64,000 nucleotides of DNA from Methanoculleus methanifontis (GTDB taxonomy: Archaea > Halobacteriota > Methanomicrobia > Methanomicrobiales > Methanoculleaceae). The translations under genes and the position numbers were made by a program. Position 1 is the first letter of the stretch. Every line of letters starts with the position of its first letter. The notes under the pieces are model-generated. The model had not been told where the DNA came from and did not search any database. It worked only from the letters and a program-made list of their open reading frames with translations. The stretch is taken from positions 186,001-250,000 of the forward strand of contig NZ_VCYI01000001.1 in assembly GCF_030464365.1 (NCBI RefSeq). Reading direction: 5' to 3'. Shown here piece after piece: positions 1-8,921 of this stretch.

Positions 1-1515
1 CGGGCTCGATTTGAACTCGGGATGGAACTGCGTCGCGAGGTAGAAGGGGTGATCCGGGATCTCGCAGACCTCCATCCGCGGCCCGCAGGAACCCGAGAAG
101 ACAAGCCCGGCACCTTCAAATTCCGCGATGAACGCGGGATTCACCTCATAGCGGTGCCGGTGCCGCTCCACGATTGCCGTTTTGCCGTAAAGGCCAGCCA
201 CCTTCGTCCCATCCTTCAGGACGACGTCGCAGTCCCCGAGACGCATCGTGCCCCCGAGGTCGCTGACGTCTTCCTGCTCGGGGAGGATGGCGATGACGTG
301 CGTTCCCTCTCCCATCTCCTCGCTCGTGGCGTCCTCGATGGCGAGGACGTGCCGCGCGTACTCGATCACCGCGAGCTGGAACCCGAGGCAGAGGCCGAGA
401 TACGGCTTGTTGTTTTCGCGGGCGTACCGGATCGCCCGGATCTTCCCTTCAATCCCGCGCTTCCCGAACCCGCCCGGGATCAGGATACCGTCGACGTCGG
501 CGAGATCGCAGACATCGAACGTCTCCGCATCAAGCCAGCGGATGTTCACCTCGGTGGAGAGCGCTCTTCCGGCGTGCTTGAGCGACTCCTTGATGGACAT
601 GTAGACGTCCTCGATCCCGTATTTGCTGACGACGGCGACCGTCGCCCGGTTCGTATACTCCTGCGAGACGACCCGGTACCACGTGGAATCCGGTTCGTGG
701 TTGTCGAGGCCAAGATAACTGCAGACGACGTCCGCGACCCCTTCTTTCTCCAGTTCCATCGGGATCTGGTAGATGTCCGGGGCGTCCTTTGCGGAGACGA
801 CGGCCTTTACCGGGACATCGGTGAAGGCGGAGATCTTCTTCTTCGTCTGCGGGCTGATCACGTCGCTGCTTCTCGCGACGATGATGTCGGGCTGCAACCC
901 GAGTTCGCGGAGCGCCTTCACCGAGTGCTGCGTGGGTTTGGTCTTGAAGTCCCCCATTGTGTCCATTGGAACCAGGGTGACGTGAACCAGGATCATCTCT
1001 TCCGGCGCGAGTTCGCCGTGCATCTGCCGGACGGCCTCCAGAAACGGCATGCTCTCGATGTCACCCACCGTGCCGCCGACCTCGACCAGGCAGATATCGG
1101 CAACCTTGCCGCCGTTGACCGCCTCCTGTGCCGCGCGGCTGATGCAGTGCTTGATCTCGTCGGTGATGTGGGGGATGATCTGGACGGTAGCGCCGAGGAA
1201 ATCCCCGCGCCGCTCTTTCTCGATGACGTTCCGGTAGACCTTGCCTGTCGTGATGTTGTGGATCGATTTCAGGTTGATGTCTAAGAACCGCTCGTAGTTG
1301 CCGAGATCAAGGTCGACTTCCCCTCCGTCGGAGAGGACGAAGACTTCACCGTGCTGGGCGGGATTCATGGTGCCGGCGTCGATGTTCAGGTACGGGTCAA
1401 TCTTTACCGCCGTCACCTGGTAGCCGCGGTTTTTCAAGAGGCGGCCGATGGATGCGGTGGTGATGCCTTTCCCAAGCCCGCTCATCACGCCGCCGGTTAC
1501 AACGATATACTTCAA
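1..1515 (-). CDS. pyrG: CTP synthase (C-terminus cut by window edge)
   Basis: This enzyme converts UTP to CTP using ATP and glutamine (or ammonia), the last step of de novo pyrimidine nucleotide synthesis in the cytoplasm. Translation of the minus strand gives the family start [16 protein letters not shown], the P-loop-like synthetase domain, and a class I glutamine amidotransferase domain with the nucleophile elbow GLCLGFQ near residue 390. About 505 residues are present, and only the last ~25 of a normal ~530 are missing beyond position 1. The start is TTG at 1515, preceded by GGAGGGG; no in-frame ATG lies before the conserved N-terminus. It is convergent with nothing in the window and is probably monocistronic. 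The identification is very secure. Confidence 0.96.
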   Translation of the reverse strand, partial: MKYIVVTGGVMSGLGKGITTASIGRLLKNRGYQVTAVKIDPYLNIDAGTMNPAQHGEVFVLSDGGEVDLDLGNYERFLDINLKSIHNITTGKVYRNVIEKERRGDFLGATVQIIPHITDEIKHCISRAAQEAVNGGKVADICLVEVGGTVGDIESMPFLEAVRQMHGELAPEEMILVHVTLVPMDTMGDFKTKPTQHSVKALRELGLQPDIIVARSSDVISPQTKKKISAFTDVPVKAVVSAKDAPDIYQIPMELEKEGVADVVCSYLGLDNHEPDSTWYRVVSQEYTNRATVAVVSKYGIEDVYMSIKESLKHAGRALSTEVNIRWLDAETFDVCDLADVDGILIPGGFGKRGIEGKIRAIRYARENNKPYLGLCLGFQLAVIEYARHVLAIEDATSEEMGEGTHVIAILPEQEDVSDLGGTMRLGDCDVVLKDGTKVAGLYGKTAIVERHRHRYEVNPAFIAEFEGAGLVFSGSCGPRMEVCEIPDHPFYLATQFHPEFKSSP

Positions 1516-1651
1516 GCTCTCGTTCCCCTCCGGTTCTTCCGGATACTCTCTCTTATGTATGTGTCCTGGGTATTGAGAATGTATTGTTCCAGCAGTCCCG
1601 GGGAATCCCCACCGGCGAAAGAGGGTTTTTGCCGGGCGGGCCGTCCCGACG

Positions 1652-2062
1652 CTACTCCCCGATGACTGCGAACGATGTCGACGTCCGGGTAAGAAGCGTA
1701 TCGTCCGCCGCGTTCCTGACTTCTCCGTCTGCAAACGCTACCCGGCGGCCTTTGCGGACAACCTTCCCGGTGGCGACGATCGTCCCGGTGTTGACGCCTT
1801 TGATGAAACTGGTATGCTCATCGATCGTGGCGATCCTCTCGTTCTCGGCAAGAAGCGTGTAGAGCGCAAGCGCAATCGCCTCGTCGGCGAGCGCCACGTA
1901 GACCCCGCCCTGGAGCCACCCGGCGCCGTTCAGCATATCCGGCCGGACCCCCATGCTGAGCCGGGCGCGCCCGTCGCCGTATTCGTCCACGTCTATCCCC
2001 ATCAATTTGAAGAAAGGATTTGCGTCCCTTCCTACCCGTTGTAGTTCGTCGATGTACCCCAC
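1652..2062 (-). CDS. PaaI-type hot-dog fold thioesterase
   Basis: A protein of about 136 residues with the hot-dog thioesterase pattern: [20 protein letters not shown] around residue 55 matches the PaaI/YdiI signature (N/H-G-G-x-x-x-x-L-A-D). The family hydrolyses acyl-CoA thioesters in the cytoplasm, and the substrate cannot be told from sequence. An open frame extends upstream to 2416, but the upstream part is low-quality sequence antisense to the next gene. I chose GTG at 2062 because AGGTG lies eight bases before it and homology begins there. The gene follows the pyrG start region on the same strand with a 137-base gap, so it is probably separately transcribed. Confidence 0.82.
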   Translation of the reverse strand: MGYIDELQRVGRDANPFFKLMGIDVDEYGDGRARLSMGVRPDMLNGAGWLQGGVYVALADEAIALALYTLLAENERIATIDEHTSFIKGVNTGTIVATGKVVRKGRRVAFADGEVRNAADDTLLTRTSTSFAVIGE

Positions 2063-2351
2063 GCGACCACACCTGTCTCCCGGAGGGTTTGGGGTCTTTT
2101 GGGGATAAACGTTATGAATACCGGTGCCTGATGCGAAATCTGATTCGTTTATCCTGCTCGTTTGCCGGCCGGAGACCGGAATCGCGACGGCAGGATCTGC
2201 CACCGCGTCGCTATCCGGTAAAAAAAACCCTTTTTCCTGAAAAAAATATCCTTGAATTGCTGCAGATACGCGATTTGGCCCTATCTCCAGGATGGGGAGG
2301 CCCGGAGAACATATAACAACAAATATCTCTTCCGCTCTCAACCAGTGTAAC
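2063..2351. promoter_or_regulatory. Divergent intergenic region with a TATA box
   Basis: The 289 bases between the thioesterase gene and the plus-strand gene at 2352 hold no convincing coding sequence. An archaeal TATA-like element, ATATAAC, at about 2311-2317 lies 35-40 bases before the ATG at 2352 and would start a short-leader transcript. A/T-rich runs at 2220-2255 could belong to either promoter. Confidence 0.5.
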
Positions 2352-3527
2352 ATGGAAGACGCGTGGCAGCCCGGGGCACTCCACAACAGGCGACTCGAGC
2401 AGCTTCGGGCTACCATGGACGACTACATCGCAAAGAACACCGAGCAGGTGAAGGGAAACCTCCCGGTCTTTTTCGGACACGTTGCCGCCACGCTTGACAA
2501 GACGTTTCCCGAGCTTGACGACCGGTCCTATGACGACTTCGTCGATGCGACTGCTTTTGCACTTCTCAGCGCCACGCGCGAGCCCCCTGCCCCGGAGTTT
2601 CTCGAAAAAGTCCTGCGGCATGCCATGGGGAACAAGCGCCGTCGCAAGGGCCGGGCAACGCTCGACGTGATCGTTGCCCTCAAACTGATCGATTCCGGCA
2701 ACTACTACCAGGCGATCGAGTATCTTGCTCCACACAGGGGTTACGACGGGCGTATCAATGCTGCAATCGCCTACTGCTACTACGCCCTGTCCCTCGCGAA
2801 GAACCAGGAGTCGAGACTTCGCCCCGACGACCTGGAACTGCATGCCCGTGAGGAGATGCTGACCCTCTCCCGGATCCGCGCCCCGGTCAACCGTCTTGGG
2901 CTCTTCAATCACAAAGACAACCAGCTGAACTCGATCTTCTGGTTCATGCTGGATCTGGCGTTCACCTGGTTCCCGAGCGAACCGGAGTTCTACCGCATGG
3001 GTGTTGCCTGGACGAAGGACGAGGGGGATGCCGAACGCCGCAACTATCTCCTTGCTCATGCAACGGAACGGTTCTCGGACGACAGGTTCTTCCTGACGGA
3101 GGCGTTTAACACCCGTGTTGAACTGCGCAACGGAAGCGGTGCCGCCGCTGTCGTCAAACAGATGATGCAGCAGTTCCCGAACGACCTCGAACCGCTCTAC
3201 TACGGGATGAAACTCGCGATCCTCGGATCTCAGCCGAAATCCTACGCGAATTTCCGGAAACTGGCGATCTTGAAAGAGTTCCCCCGGCACCTGCTCCTGA
3301 TGCTCGATGCCGTCTTCGAGGTGATGTGCAACCACAAGATGGAGAGTTACGTCTGCTTTGAGGAGGCGAAGAAGGCCTCTCCCGGGCGGGAGTACTACAT
3401 CATGGCACTGGATTACATCCTCCACGACTTCATCGAGGGTGACGAGGAACGGGCGAAACGTGCGCGGTCTACGTTCTTCACGTCCGTGGATCAGTACTGC
3501 ATGCGGGTTCTGAAGTTCAGGGAGTGA
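2352..3527 (+). CDS. Conserved protein of unknown function
   Basis: This is a soluble protein of about 391 residues that I do not recognise. It has no signal peptide and no transmembrane segment. The sequence is rich in helix-forming residues, with repeated aromatic/Ala patterns such as KLIDSGNYYQAIEYLAPHRG and INAAIAYCYYALSLAKNQE that look like TPR-type helical hairpins, so it may be a helical-repeat scaffold. The frame is open from 2292, but ATG at 2352 (MEDAWQPG) fits the TATA element at 2311 and lacks the poor upstream residues. It stands alone between a divergent thioesterase gene and a PAS gene. Coding is well supported; function is not. Confidence 0.75.
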   Translation: MEDAWQPGALHNRRLEQLRATMDDYIAKNTEQVKGNLPVFFGHVAATLDKTFPELDDRSYDDFVDATAFALLSATREPPAPEFLEKVLRHAMGNKRRRKGRATLDVIVALKLIDSGNYYQAIEYLAPHRGYDGRINAAIAYCYYALSLAKNQESRLRPDDLELHAREEMLTLSRIRAPVNRLGLFNHKDNQLNSIFWFMLDLAFTWFPSEPEFYRMGVAWTKDEGDAERRNYLLAHATERFSDDRFFLTEAFNTRVELRNGSGAAAVVKQMMQQFPNDLEPLYYGMKLAILGSQPKSYANFRKLAILKEFPRHLLLMLDAVFEVMCNHKMESYVCFEEAKKASPGREYYIMALDYILHDFIEGDEERAKRARSTFFTSVDQYCMRVLKFRE

Positions 3528-3792
3528 CGGAGGTGGTTGTTGTGCTGCAGATCCTCCTGGGAGAATCCAGAGCATTCCGGCGGGGAATCCTGTGTCCCGC
3601 CCCTGTTCCGGCCACTGCTCATGAACGGTGCCGGAATGCCGGAGTTCTTCCGGAAAAGCGGTTGAATCGACCAATTTCAAAAATAACGCGGAAAAGCAGA
3701 ATGATGCATATCTCTATCCCAAAAGGCAAAACTTCCTGTGAGCGCCGCTTACAGGCCCGAATATACAGGGACGCCGTGGAGGACCGGTTGCG
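3528..3792. promoter_or_regulatory. Intergenic region upstream of the PAS gene
   Basis: This stretch has one open frame on the plus strand (3524-3796) of low-complexity, Arg-rich translation that I do not believe. A TATA-like GCATATCTCT near 3709-3718 lies about 80 bases before the PAS gene start and is the only plausible promoter element seen. Confidence 0.35.
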
Positions 3793-5052
3793 ATGACGGG
3801 AAATAAGACAACCCGGGACGGTGCCCGTAAATCGCCGGGCCCTGGAGTGGATATCTGCTTATCGATCCTCCGTGAAATGCCGGACGGCTTTGTTCTGGTG
3901 GATGGAGAGGGCAAATGCCGGTACCTGAACCCGGCGTTTACCCGGATCAGCGGGTATACTCAAGAGGATGTCCCGACACTCGCTCTATGGCTTGAGCGTG
4001 CCCACCCGAACCCTGCATACCGGCAGAAGGTGCAGGAACTGGGGGAGGAACTCTTTTCAGGCACCCGGGATACCCTGGTTGCCGGCGTGGTCTGCCGGGA
4101 CGGCAGGGTGCGCGATATCGAACTCCGGCGGGTGGCGGTCGAGGGCGGCTCTGTCCTGCTCACTGTCCGGGACGTCACCGAGCAGGCCCTGACCGAGGAG
4201 GATCTCAGGCAGGCGACGTCTGAGTTGACCGCGGTGATCGAGGCCTTTCCCGATCTCTTCATCCGATTGAACGCTGACGGGACGATCCTCGATGTCCGGG
4301 CGGGGAGGCTCGCGGAGGTGTCGATCATCTCCCGGGCGCATCTTGGGCGGCGGGTGCAGGATCTGCTCCCCGCCGGGGTGGGCGAGGCGCTTTCGGGCGC
4401 GTTACAGGAGGCCGTCAGGGCGAATACGCCCGCGGAACCCCTCGAGTTCAGCCGAACGGTTGCCGGAGAGACCCGGCATTTCGAGGCCCGCGTCATACCG
4501 TTCCGGGAGATGCACCTGATGGCTATCATCAGGGAGATCACGGAGCGCAAGAAGGCGGAAGAGGAGTTGCACCGTCACCGCGAGCACCTGGAAGAACTCG
4601 TTGCCGGACGGACCGCCGAACTCGAGCGTGCGAACAAGCAGCTCGAGGAGTTGCTCTACTACATCGAGATGACCGAGCGCAAAGCCGCGGAGGATTGGCT
4701 GGACTTATCGGTCGAACAGGGCACCCTGGGGGCGGATGAGCCCGAAGAGGCGAGGATCACCGCCGACGCCGCCGGGACGATCGTCATCGTGGATATGGTG
4801 GTCGAAGGCCTCACCGGCTACACGGGGGACGAGCTGGCCGGGAAGCCGGTCTGGTCGCTCTTTCCAGGCGCCGGTCTGGGGGAGTTTCTTTCCGGGGAGG
4901 TGCTGGGACAGGGCCGGTCGGCTGAGTACGCAGAGGTCGTGGAACTCGTGAAGAAAGATGGGTCGAGAGAGGCCGTCCGCGTCTCCGGTGACCCGATTGC
5001 CGATGCCGGCGGCGCCGTGGTCGGTATGGTCTGCACGTTCCGGCGGGCGTGA
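3793..5052 (+). CDS. Multi-PAS sensor protein without a kinase domain
   Basis: A cytoplasmic protein of 419 residues built from PAS modules. PAS 1 covers about residues 20-135 (MPDGFVLVDGEGKCRYLNPAFTRISGYT, ending in a VTEQA linker). PAS 2 covers about 145-255 (PDLFIRLNADGTILDV, ending in ITERKKAEEEL). A coiled coil follows at about 250-305 (HREHLEELVAGRTAELERANKQLEEL in part), then PAS 3 at about 320-415 (EARITADAAGTIVIVD). No HisKA, HATPase, GGDEF or receiver domain follows. It probably senses a small ligand or redox state and acts through protein contacts. The start is ATG at 3793, and the gene ends five bases from the convergent hydrolase gene. Family assignment is firm; the partner is unknown. 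Confidence 0.85.
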   Translation: MTGNKTTRDGARKSPGPGVDICLSILREMPDGFVLVDGEGKCRYLNPAFTRISGYTQEDVPTLALWLERAHPNPAYRQKVQELGEELFSGTRDTLVAGVVCRDGRVRDIELRRVAVEGGSVLLTVRDVTEQALTEEDLRQATSELTAVIEAFPDLFIRLNADGTILDVRAGRLAEVSIISRAHLGRRVQDLLPAGVGEALSGALQEAVRANTPAEPLEFSRTVAGETRHFEARVIPFREMHLMAIIREITERKKAEEELHRHREHLEELVAGRTAELERANKQLEELLYYIEMTERKAAEDWLDLSVEQGTLGADEPEEARITADAAGTIVIVDMVVEGLTGYTGDELAGKPVWSLFPGAGLGEFLSGEVLGQGRSAEYAEVVELVKKDGSREAVRVSGDPIADAGGAVVGMVCTFRRA

Positions 5053-5056
5053 GGCT

Positions 5057-5842
5057 TCAGAGCCGGAAGCCGTAGGATTCGGGGTGAGCCGCTCCCGGAT
5101 CCTGGGGCGCTACAGCGACCCCGATCTGGTCGGAGTAGAGCCCGAGCCCTTCGAGCGCGGAGAGAAGCACTTTTTCCGGTGTGTTGTTGATCTCGCTCAC
5201 ATGTGCGAGCATCGCCATATGGATGCGGTCGGCGAGCCTCTGCAGGCAGCGGGCGGCGTCGGGGTTCGAGAGGTGCCCGCGTTTTGACCGTATCCGGCTC
5301 TTCAAGTAGGCGGGATACGGGCCGTTTTCAAGCATATCGGGGCAGTGGTTGCTCTCGAGGAGGACGGCGTCGCAGGATGCGAGCCTGTCAAACATCGAGG
5401 TGGTGACGGTGCCGGTATCGGTGCAGCACCCGACACGGAGATCGCCTTCGGCGACACAGAACCCGCAGGGTTCCCGGGCGTCGTGGGAGGCGGCGAAGGG
5501 TTCGATCGAGAAATCGCCGACGGAAAACGTCTCGCCGCAGCGGCACTGCCGGGTCTCCGCGGTCGTTCCCCTGCACTTCGCGGTGAACGCTTCGAGTGTC
5601 CCGCCGGTCGCGTAGACCGACACCCCGAGCCTCCGTGCCAGGACGTCGACGCCCCGGACGTGGTCGATGTGTTCGTGCGTGACGAGTATCGCCTCGATGC
5701 GTGTAGCGTCCCCGCCGGCGGCTTCGAGGCGCCGAAGGGTCTCGCGAGCGGAGAGCCCCGCGTCGATGAGCAGCGCACCCTGCTCCCCCTGGAGATAGGT
5801 GCAGTTTCCTTTGCTCCCGCTGGCGAGGACTGTCAGTTCCAT
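5057..5842 (-). CDS. Metallo-beta-lactamase fold hydrolase (YycJ/WalJ-like)
   Basis: A hydrolase of 261 residues with the binuclear-metal motif THEHIDH at about residues 55-61, plus downstream His/Asp ligands (CTDTGTV, ESNHCPDML, HLSN). The N-terminus MELTVLASGSKGNCTY is typical of the YycJ/WalJ branch of the metallo-beta-lactamase superfamily, which includes DNA exonucleases; substrate in archaea is unknown. It starts at ATG 5842. A TATA-like ATATTAAATAG lies about 30 bases upstream on the minus strand (near 5871-5880), so the mRNA may be almost leaderless. It is convergent with the PAS gene. Confidence 0.85.
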   Translation of the reverse strand: MELTVLASGSKGNCTYLQGEQGALLIDAGLSARETLRRLEAAGGDATRIEAILVTHEHIDHVRGVDVLARRLGVSVYATGGTLEAFTAKCRGTTAETRQCRCGETFSVGDFSIEPFAASHDAREPCGFCVAEGDLRVGCCTDTGTVTTSMFDRLASCDAVLLESNHCPDMLENGPYPAYLKSRIRSKRGHLSNPDAARCLQRLADRIHMAMLAHVSEINNTPEKVLLSALEGLGLYSDQIGVAVAPQDPGAAHPESYGFRL

Positions 5843-6015
5843 TGTAGAAATTGTGGGCTTTGCGGCTATTTAATATCAGGGAAGACGGCGTGCAGAATGA
5901 AGACCGGGATCGGGGTTCCAATCCCCGGTGAGAGCGGGTGAGCACGACGGAGGAGTCCCGGCAGGGGGTCGTCGGCCGGATCGTCCCGGGTGAGGATGAG
6001 ACCTCTCGTCGAGAC

Positions 6016-7113
6016 CTACCCGCGCCCTGAACCCCGGTGGTTCACCCCGCGGACGACGTGAACCGACTCCGGCGCAAACGAGACCGAGACCCGGCTCCCC
6101 TCCCGGATCTCGAGGACGTCCACCGCCTTCCAGGAGAGGACGGATGAGAGCGGGACCCCGCAGTCGACCGTCACCCTGCTGAACGGCCCGCGCGGCACGA
6201 TGGAGGTCACGGTGCCGGGGAGGCTGTTCCTGCCGGGTGTATCCATCGACGGCGCGGCGATCCGGAGATCCTCTGAGCGGATGCAGAGGGTGACCCGCTC
6301 TCCCGTCGATGCCGGCGAACGTGCCCGGACGCGGACACCCCCGGCATCGACGACGGCGGTGCCGTCTTCCCCCTCGACGACGCCGCCCTCGACGATGTTC
6401 TCGATCCCGACGAACCGGGCGACCTCCCGGCTTGCCGGGAGGGTGAAGACCTCCCGCGGCGTCCCCACCTGCGAGAAGACGCCGTCCATCAGCACCCCGA
6501 TCCGGTGGGCGAGCCGCTGGCCCTGGTACATGTCGTGGGTCGAGAAGACGATCGTCGTCCCGAGGTCGCGGTTGATCCGCACCACCAGGTCCTCGATCAT
6601 CGCCACCGAGACCGGGTCGAGGTTCGCGGTCGGCTCGTCCATCAGGAGGACTTCCGGCTCGATCACCATCGCCCGGGCGAGAGCCACCCGCTGCATCTCC
6701 CCACCCGAGAGTGTCCGGGCTTTTCGGTCTCCGTATCCGGCAAGGCCGACCATATCGAGGGCGTCCTCGACCATCTTCCGTATCTCGCTCCTGCCCGCTC
6801 CCCGGAACCGGAGCCCGACGGCGACGTTCTCCGTGACCGTCGTGTTGAAGACGGCAGGCTTCTGGAAGACCATCCCCATCATCCGGCGGATGGAGAGGCG
6901 CCTTCCCTTATCCGCATGGATGTCGAGGCCGTTGATGCGGATCGCCCCTTCCGTCGGGGTATCGAGGAGGTCGATGAGGCGCAGCAGGGTCGACTTCCCG
7001 GCCCCGCTCGGCCCGATGACGGCGAAGATCTCTCCCCGGTTCACCTGTCCGGTGACGCCGGCGAGCACCGTCGTATCGCCGAAGTTTTTTGAGACGCTAT
7101 CGAGTTCAATCAT
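6016..7113 (-). CDS. tupC: Tungstate/molybdate ABC transporter ATPase (Tup cluster 1)
   Basis: This is the ATPase of a 365-residue class that powers oxyanion import. Walker A GPSGAGKST is at residues 34-42, the signature LSGGEMQR is near 140, and Walker B VLLMDEPTANLDP follows. A C-terminal region of about 120 residues (VGIENIVEGG, then LCIRSEDLRIA) is the TOBE/MOP-like regulatory domain seen in Mod/Wtp/Tup ATPases. It is the last gene of a three-gene minus-strand cluster and lies four bases after the permease gene. The Tup assignment rests on the neighbouring permease and binding protein. Mo versus W preference cannot be read from sequence. Confidence 0.88.
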   Translation of the reverse strand: MIELDSVSKNFGDTTVLAGVTGQVNRGEIFAVIGPSGAGKSTLLRLIDLLDTPTEGAIRINGLDIHADKGRRLSIRRMMGMVFQKPAVFNTTVTENVAVGLRFRGAGRSEIRKMVEDALDMVGLAGYGDRKARTLSGGEMQRVALARAMVIEPEVLLMDEPTANLDPVSVAMIEDLVVRINRDLGTTIVFSTHDMYQGQRLAHRIGVLMDGVFSQVGTPREVFTLPASREVARFVGIENIVEGGVVEGEDGTAVVDAGGVRVRARSPASTGERVTLCIRSEDLRIAAPSMDTPGRNSLPGTVTSIVPRGPFSRVTVDCGVPLSSVLSWKAVDVLEIREGSRVSVSFAPESVHVVRGVNHRGSGRG

Positions 7114-7117
7114 GAGA

Positions 7118-7819
7118 TCACCGGTGCTGCACCCTGGCTATGGCGAGATTGACGCCGAGGGCGATGACGAGGAGGACGATACCGAGCGCGATAGATTGGG
7201 AGATGTTCCCCATCGACGTCTCGAGCGATATCGCGGTCGTCAGCACCCTGGTCGAACTCGCAAACGACGACGCCATGATGTTGCCGCCGACGAGGATCGC
7301 CGCCCCGACCTCGGAGATCGCACGCCCGAACCCGACCGCGACGGCCGCGAGGATCGCAAACCGGGCCTCTTTCATGATGTTTATGAGGAACTGGAGACGT
7401 GTCGCCCCGAGCGAGTAGAGGGTATCCCTGATCACCGGGTCGACCCCCGAGAGCGCGGATATCGTGAGGCCGGTCATGATCGGCAGGACGAGGACCGTCT
7501 GTGCGATGACCATGGCGGTCGGGGTGAAGAGCAGCCGCAGAAAGCCGAACGGACCGACACGGGATATGAGCAGGAATATCAGGAGCCCGACGACGACGGT
7601 CGGGAGGGAATACAGCGTCTGGATCAGGTTGATGAGACTCTTCTTTCCGGGGAACGTGCCGAAGTTGATGGCGGCCCCGAGCGGAACGGCGAACAGCGTG
7701 GCGATGATCGTTGCGGTGAGCGATATGATGATGCTTCGTGCGGCGATGGCCATCACGTCGGGATCAAGCGTGACGATGAGCCGGATCGCCTCCAGGAATC
7801 CTTCGATGATCTCGTACAT
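7118..7819 (-). CDS. tupB: Tungstate-type ABC permease (Tup cluster 1)
   Basis: A membrane permease of 233 residues with five to six hydrophobic segments (for example IIISLTATIIATLFAVPLGA and VVGLLIFLLISRVG). The EAA loop, VGFGRAISEVGAAILVGGNI at about 160-180, is the contact with the ATPase. The short length and the N-terminus EIIEGFLEAIRLIVTLDP fit the TupB family rather than the larger ModB. It sits between the ATPase gene (four-base gap) and the lipoprotein gene (50-base gap). A T7 tract on the minus strand at 7847-7853, just after tupA, may lower expression of tupBC relative to tupA. Confidence 0.88.
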   Translation of the reverse strand: MYEIIEGFLEAIRLIVTLDPDVMAIAARSIIISLTATIIATLFAVPLGAAINFGTFPGKKSLINLIQTLYSLPTVVVGLLIFLLISRVGPFGFLRLLFTPTAMVIAQTVLVLPIMTGLTISALSGVDPVIRDTLYSLGATRLQFLINIMKEARFAILAAVAVGFGRAISEVGAAILVGGNIMASSFASSTRVLTTAISLETSMGNISQSIALGIVLLVIALGVNLAIARVQHR

Positions 7820-7869
7820 GCTCTCTACCTGACTTTACGCGGCCGAAAAAAAGGGTGATTTAAGACGGA

Positions 7870-8796
7870 TCAAGCGATCGGATCCTTCACTTCAGCCTGG
7901 GGCACGCCGATCTTCTCCCAGTCGTCCTGGGCAGCGTAGAAGAGCGGCTGGCCGTACTGGTCGACACCGAAGGAGGCGATCTCCTTCTGGACATCGTCAG
8001 AGATCATGAAGTTGATCCAGTCTTTCGCGACGGTGGTGTTGGTGTCGGGGTACTTTGCGGGGTTGATCTGCATGGCGCAGTAGATGTTGAGCAGGATGTC
8101 GCCCTCGTCCACGAGCGTCACGAGGTCGAGATCGCCCTTGTAGGCAAGGTAGGTCCCGATGTCGGAGAGGGTGTAGGCCTGCTTCTCGTTCGACATCGTC
8201 AGGGTTGCACCCATGCCCGTCCCGGCCTCCTGGTACCAGTCGCCGGAGCCCTGCACGTCTGCAGAGTAGTTGAACCCGGCGCCCTTCCAGATGGCCTTCT
8301 CCTTGGAGTGCGTGCCCGACGCGTCGCCGCGCGAGACGAAGACGACATCCGATCCGTCGGCCATTCCCGCCTCGCGGATGGCGGTGAACGCCGCCTCAGG
8401 CTGCATGCCGTTGATGCCTGCCGGGTCGGATTCGGGGCCGACGAGGACGAAGTAGTTGTAGGCGAAGACGCGCCGGTCGGTACCGTAGCCATCGGCGAGG
8501 AAGGCATCTTCACGCGCACGGTCGTGCACCATCAGGACGTCCACGTCGCCGTTCTGTCCGTATTCGATCGCCTTGCCGGTCCCGGCGGAGACGATCAGCA
8601 CTTCGGCGTTGTACTCCTCCTCGAAGATCGAGGTGAGGTGATCGAGGAGTTTGGTGTCGTAGAGACTCGTCGTCGTGGCGATACGAAGCTGCTGCGTCTC
8701 CACGGGGGTCGGGTCGGATGTTGTCCCGGTACAGCCGCAGATCAGCATGAGGGCGACCATCACGGCCGCAACGGCAAAAATAATTCGTTTATGCAT
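7870..8796 (-). CDS. tupA: Tungstate-binding lipoprotein (Tup cluster 1)
   Basis: This extracellular binding protein captures oxyanion and hands it to TupB. A signal peptide of about 20 residues ends in the lipobox LICGC, followed by a Thr/Pro linker. The mature protein begins RIATTTSLYDTKLLDHL; the ATTTS stretch and VFVSRGDASGTHSKE are hallmarks of the TupA family. The length is 308 residues from ATG 8796. An in-frame TTG at 8805 would add three residues, but a TATA-like ATTTAAAT at 8828-8835 is about 33 bases before the ATG. It is the first gene of tupABC, and a paralogue lies at 21270. Confidence 0.9.
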   Translation of the reverse strand: MHKRIIFAVAAVMVALMLICGCTGTTSDPTPVETQQLRIATTTSLYDTKLLDHLTSIFEEEYNAEVLIVSAGTGKAIEYGQNGDVDVLMVHDRAREDAFLADGYGTDRRVFAYNYFVLVGPESDPAGINGMQPEAAFTAIREAGMADGSDVVFVSRGDASGTHSKEKAIWKGAGFNYSADVQGSGDWYQEAGTGMGATLTMSNEKQAYTLSDIGTYLAYKGDLDLVTLVDEGDILLNIYCAMQINPAKYPDTNTTVAKDWINFMISDDVQKEIASFGVDQYGQPLFYAAQDDWEKIGVPQAEVKDPIA

Positions 8797-8827
8797 AGTT
8801 ATCAATTAGATGTATCACAATACGTGC

Positions 8828-8856
8828 ATTTAAATAGATGCGTTTTGAGTTAATGG
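8828..8856 (-). promoter_or_regulatory. tupA1 promoter with CCATTAACT motif
   Basis: On the minus strand ATTTAAAT (8828-8835) is placed as a TATA box for tupA at 8796. About 15 bases further upstream is CCATTAACT (8848-8856), which recurs before tupA2 and, with one change, before the modA-like gene. A shared regulator site is inferred, not shown. Confidence 0.45.
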
Positions 8857-8921
8857 CAACTTAATATAATTAATGCATTTTACAAATGGGATTATTAAAT
8901 GGGATGTTGTTGATTTGCCCT

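Noticed and set aside
2211-3680. 489-residue minus-strand frame
   Set aside because: It is the antisense of the plus-strand gene at 2352. Codon use and the promoter favour the plus strand, and the translation lacks any family pattern.
3524-3796. 90-residue frame before the PAS gene
   Set aside because: The translation is Arg-rich with no family match, lacks a ribosome-binding site and overlaps the PAS promoter.
5915-5935. Sequence resembling a tRNA T-arm (CGGGG-TTCCAAT-CCCCG)
   Set aside because: No matching acceptor, D or anticodon arm can be found at the required distances on either strand.
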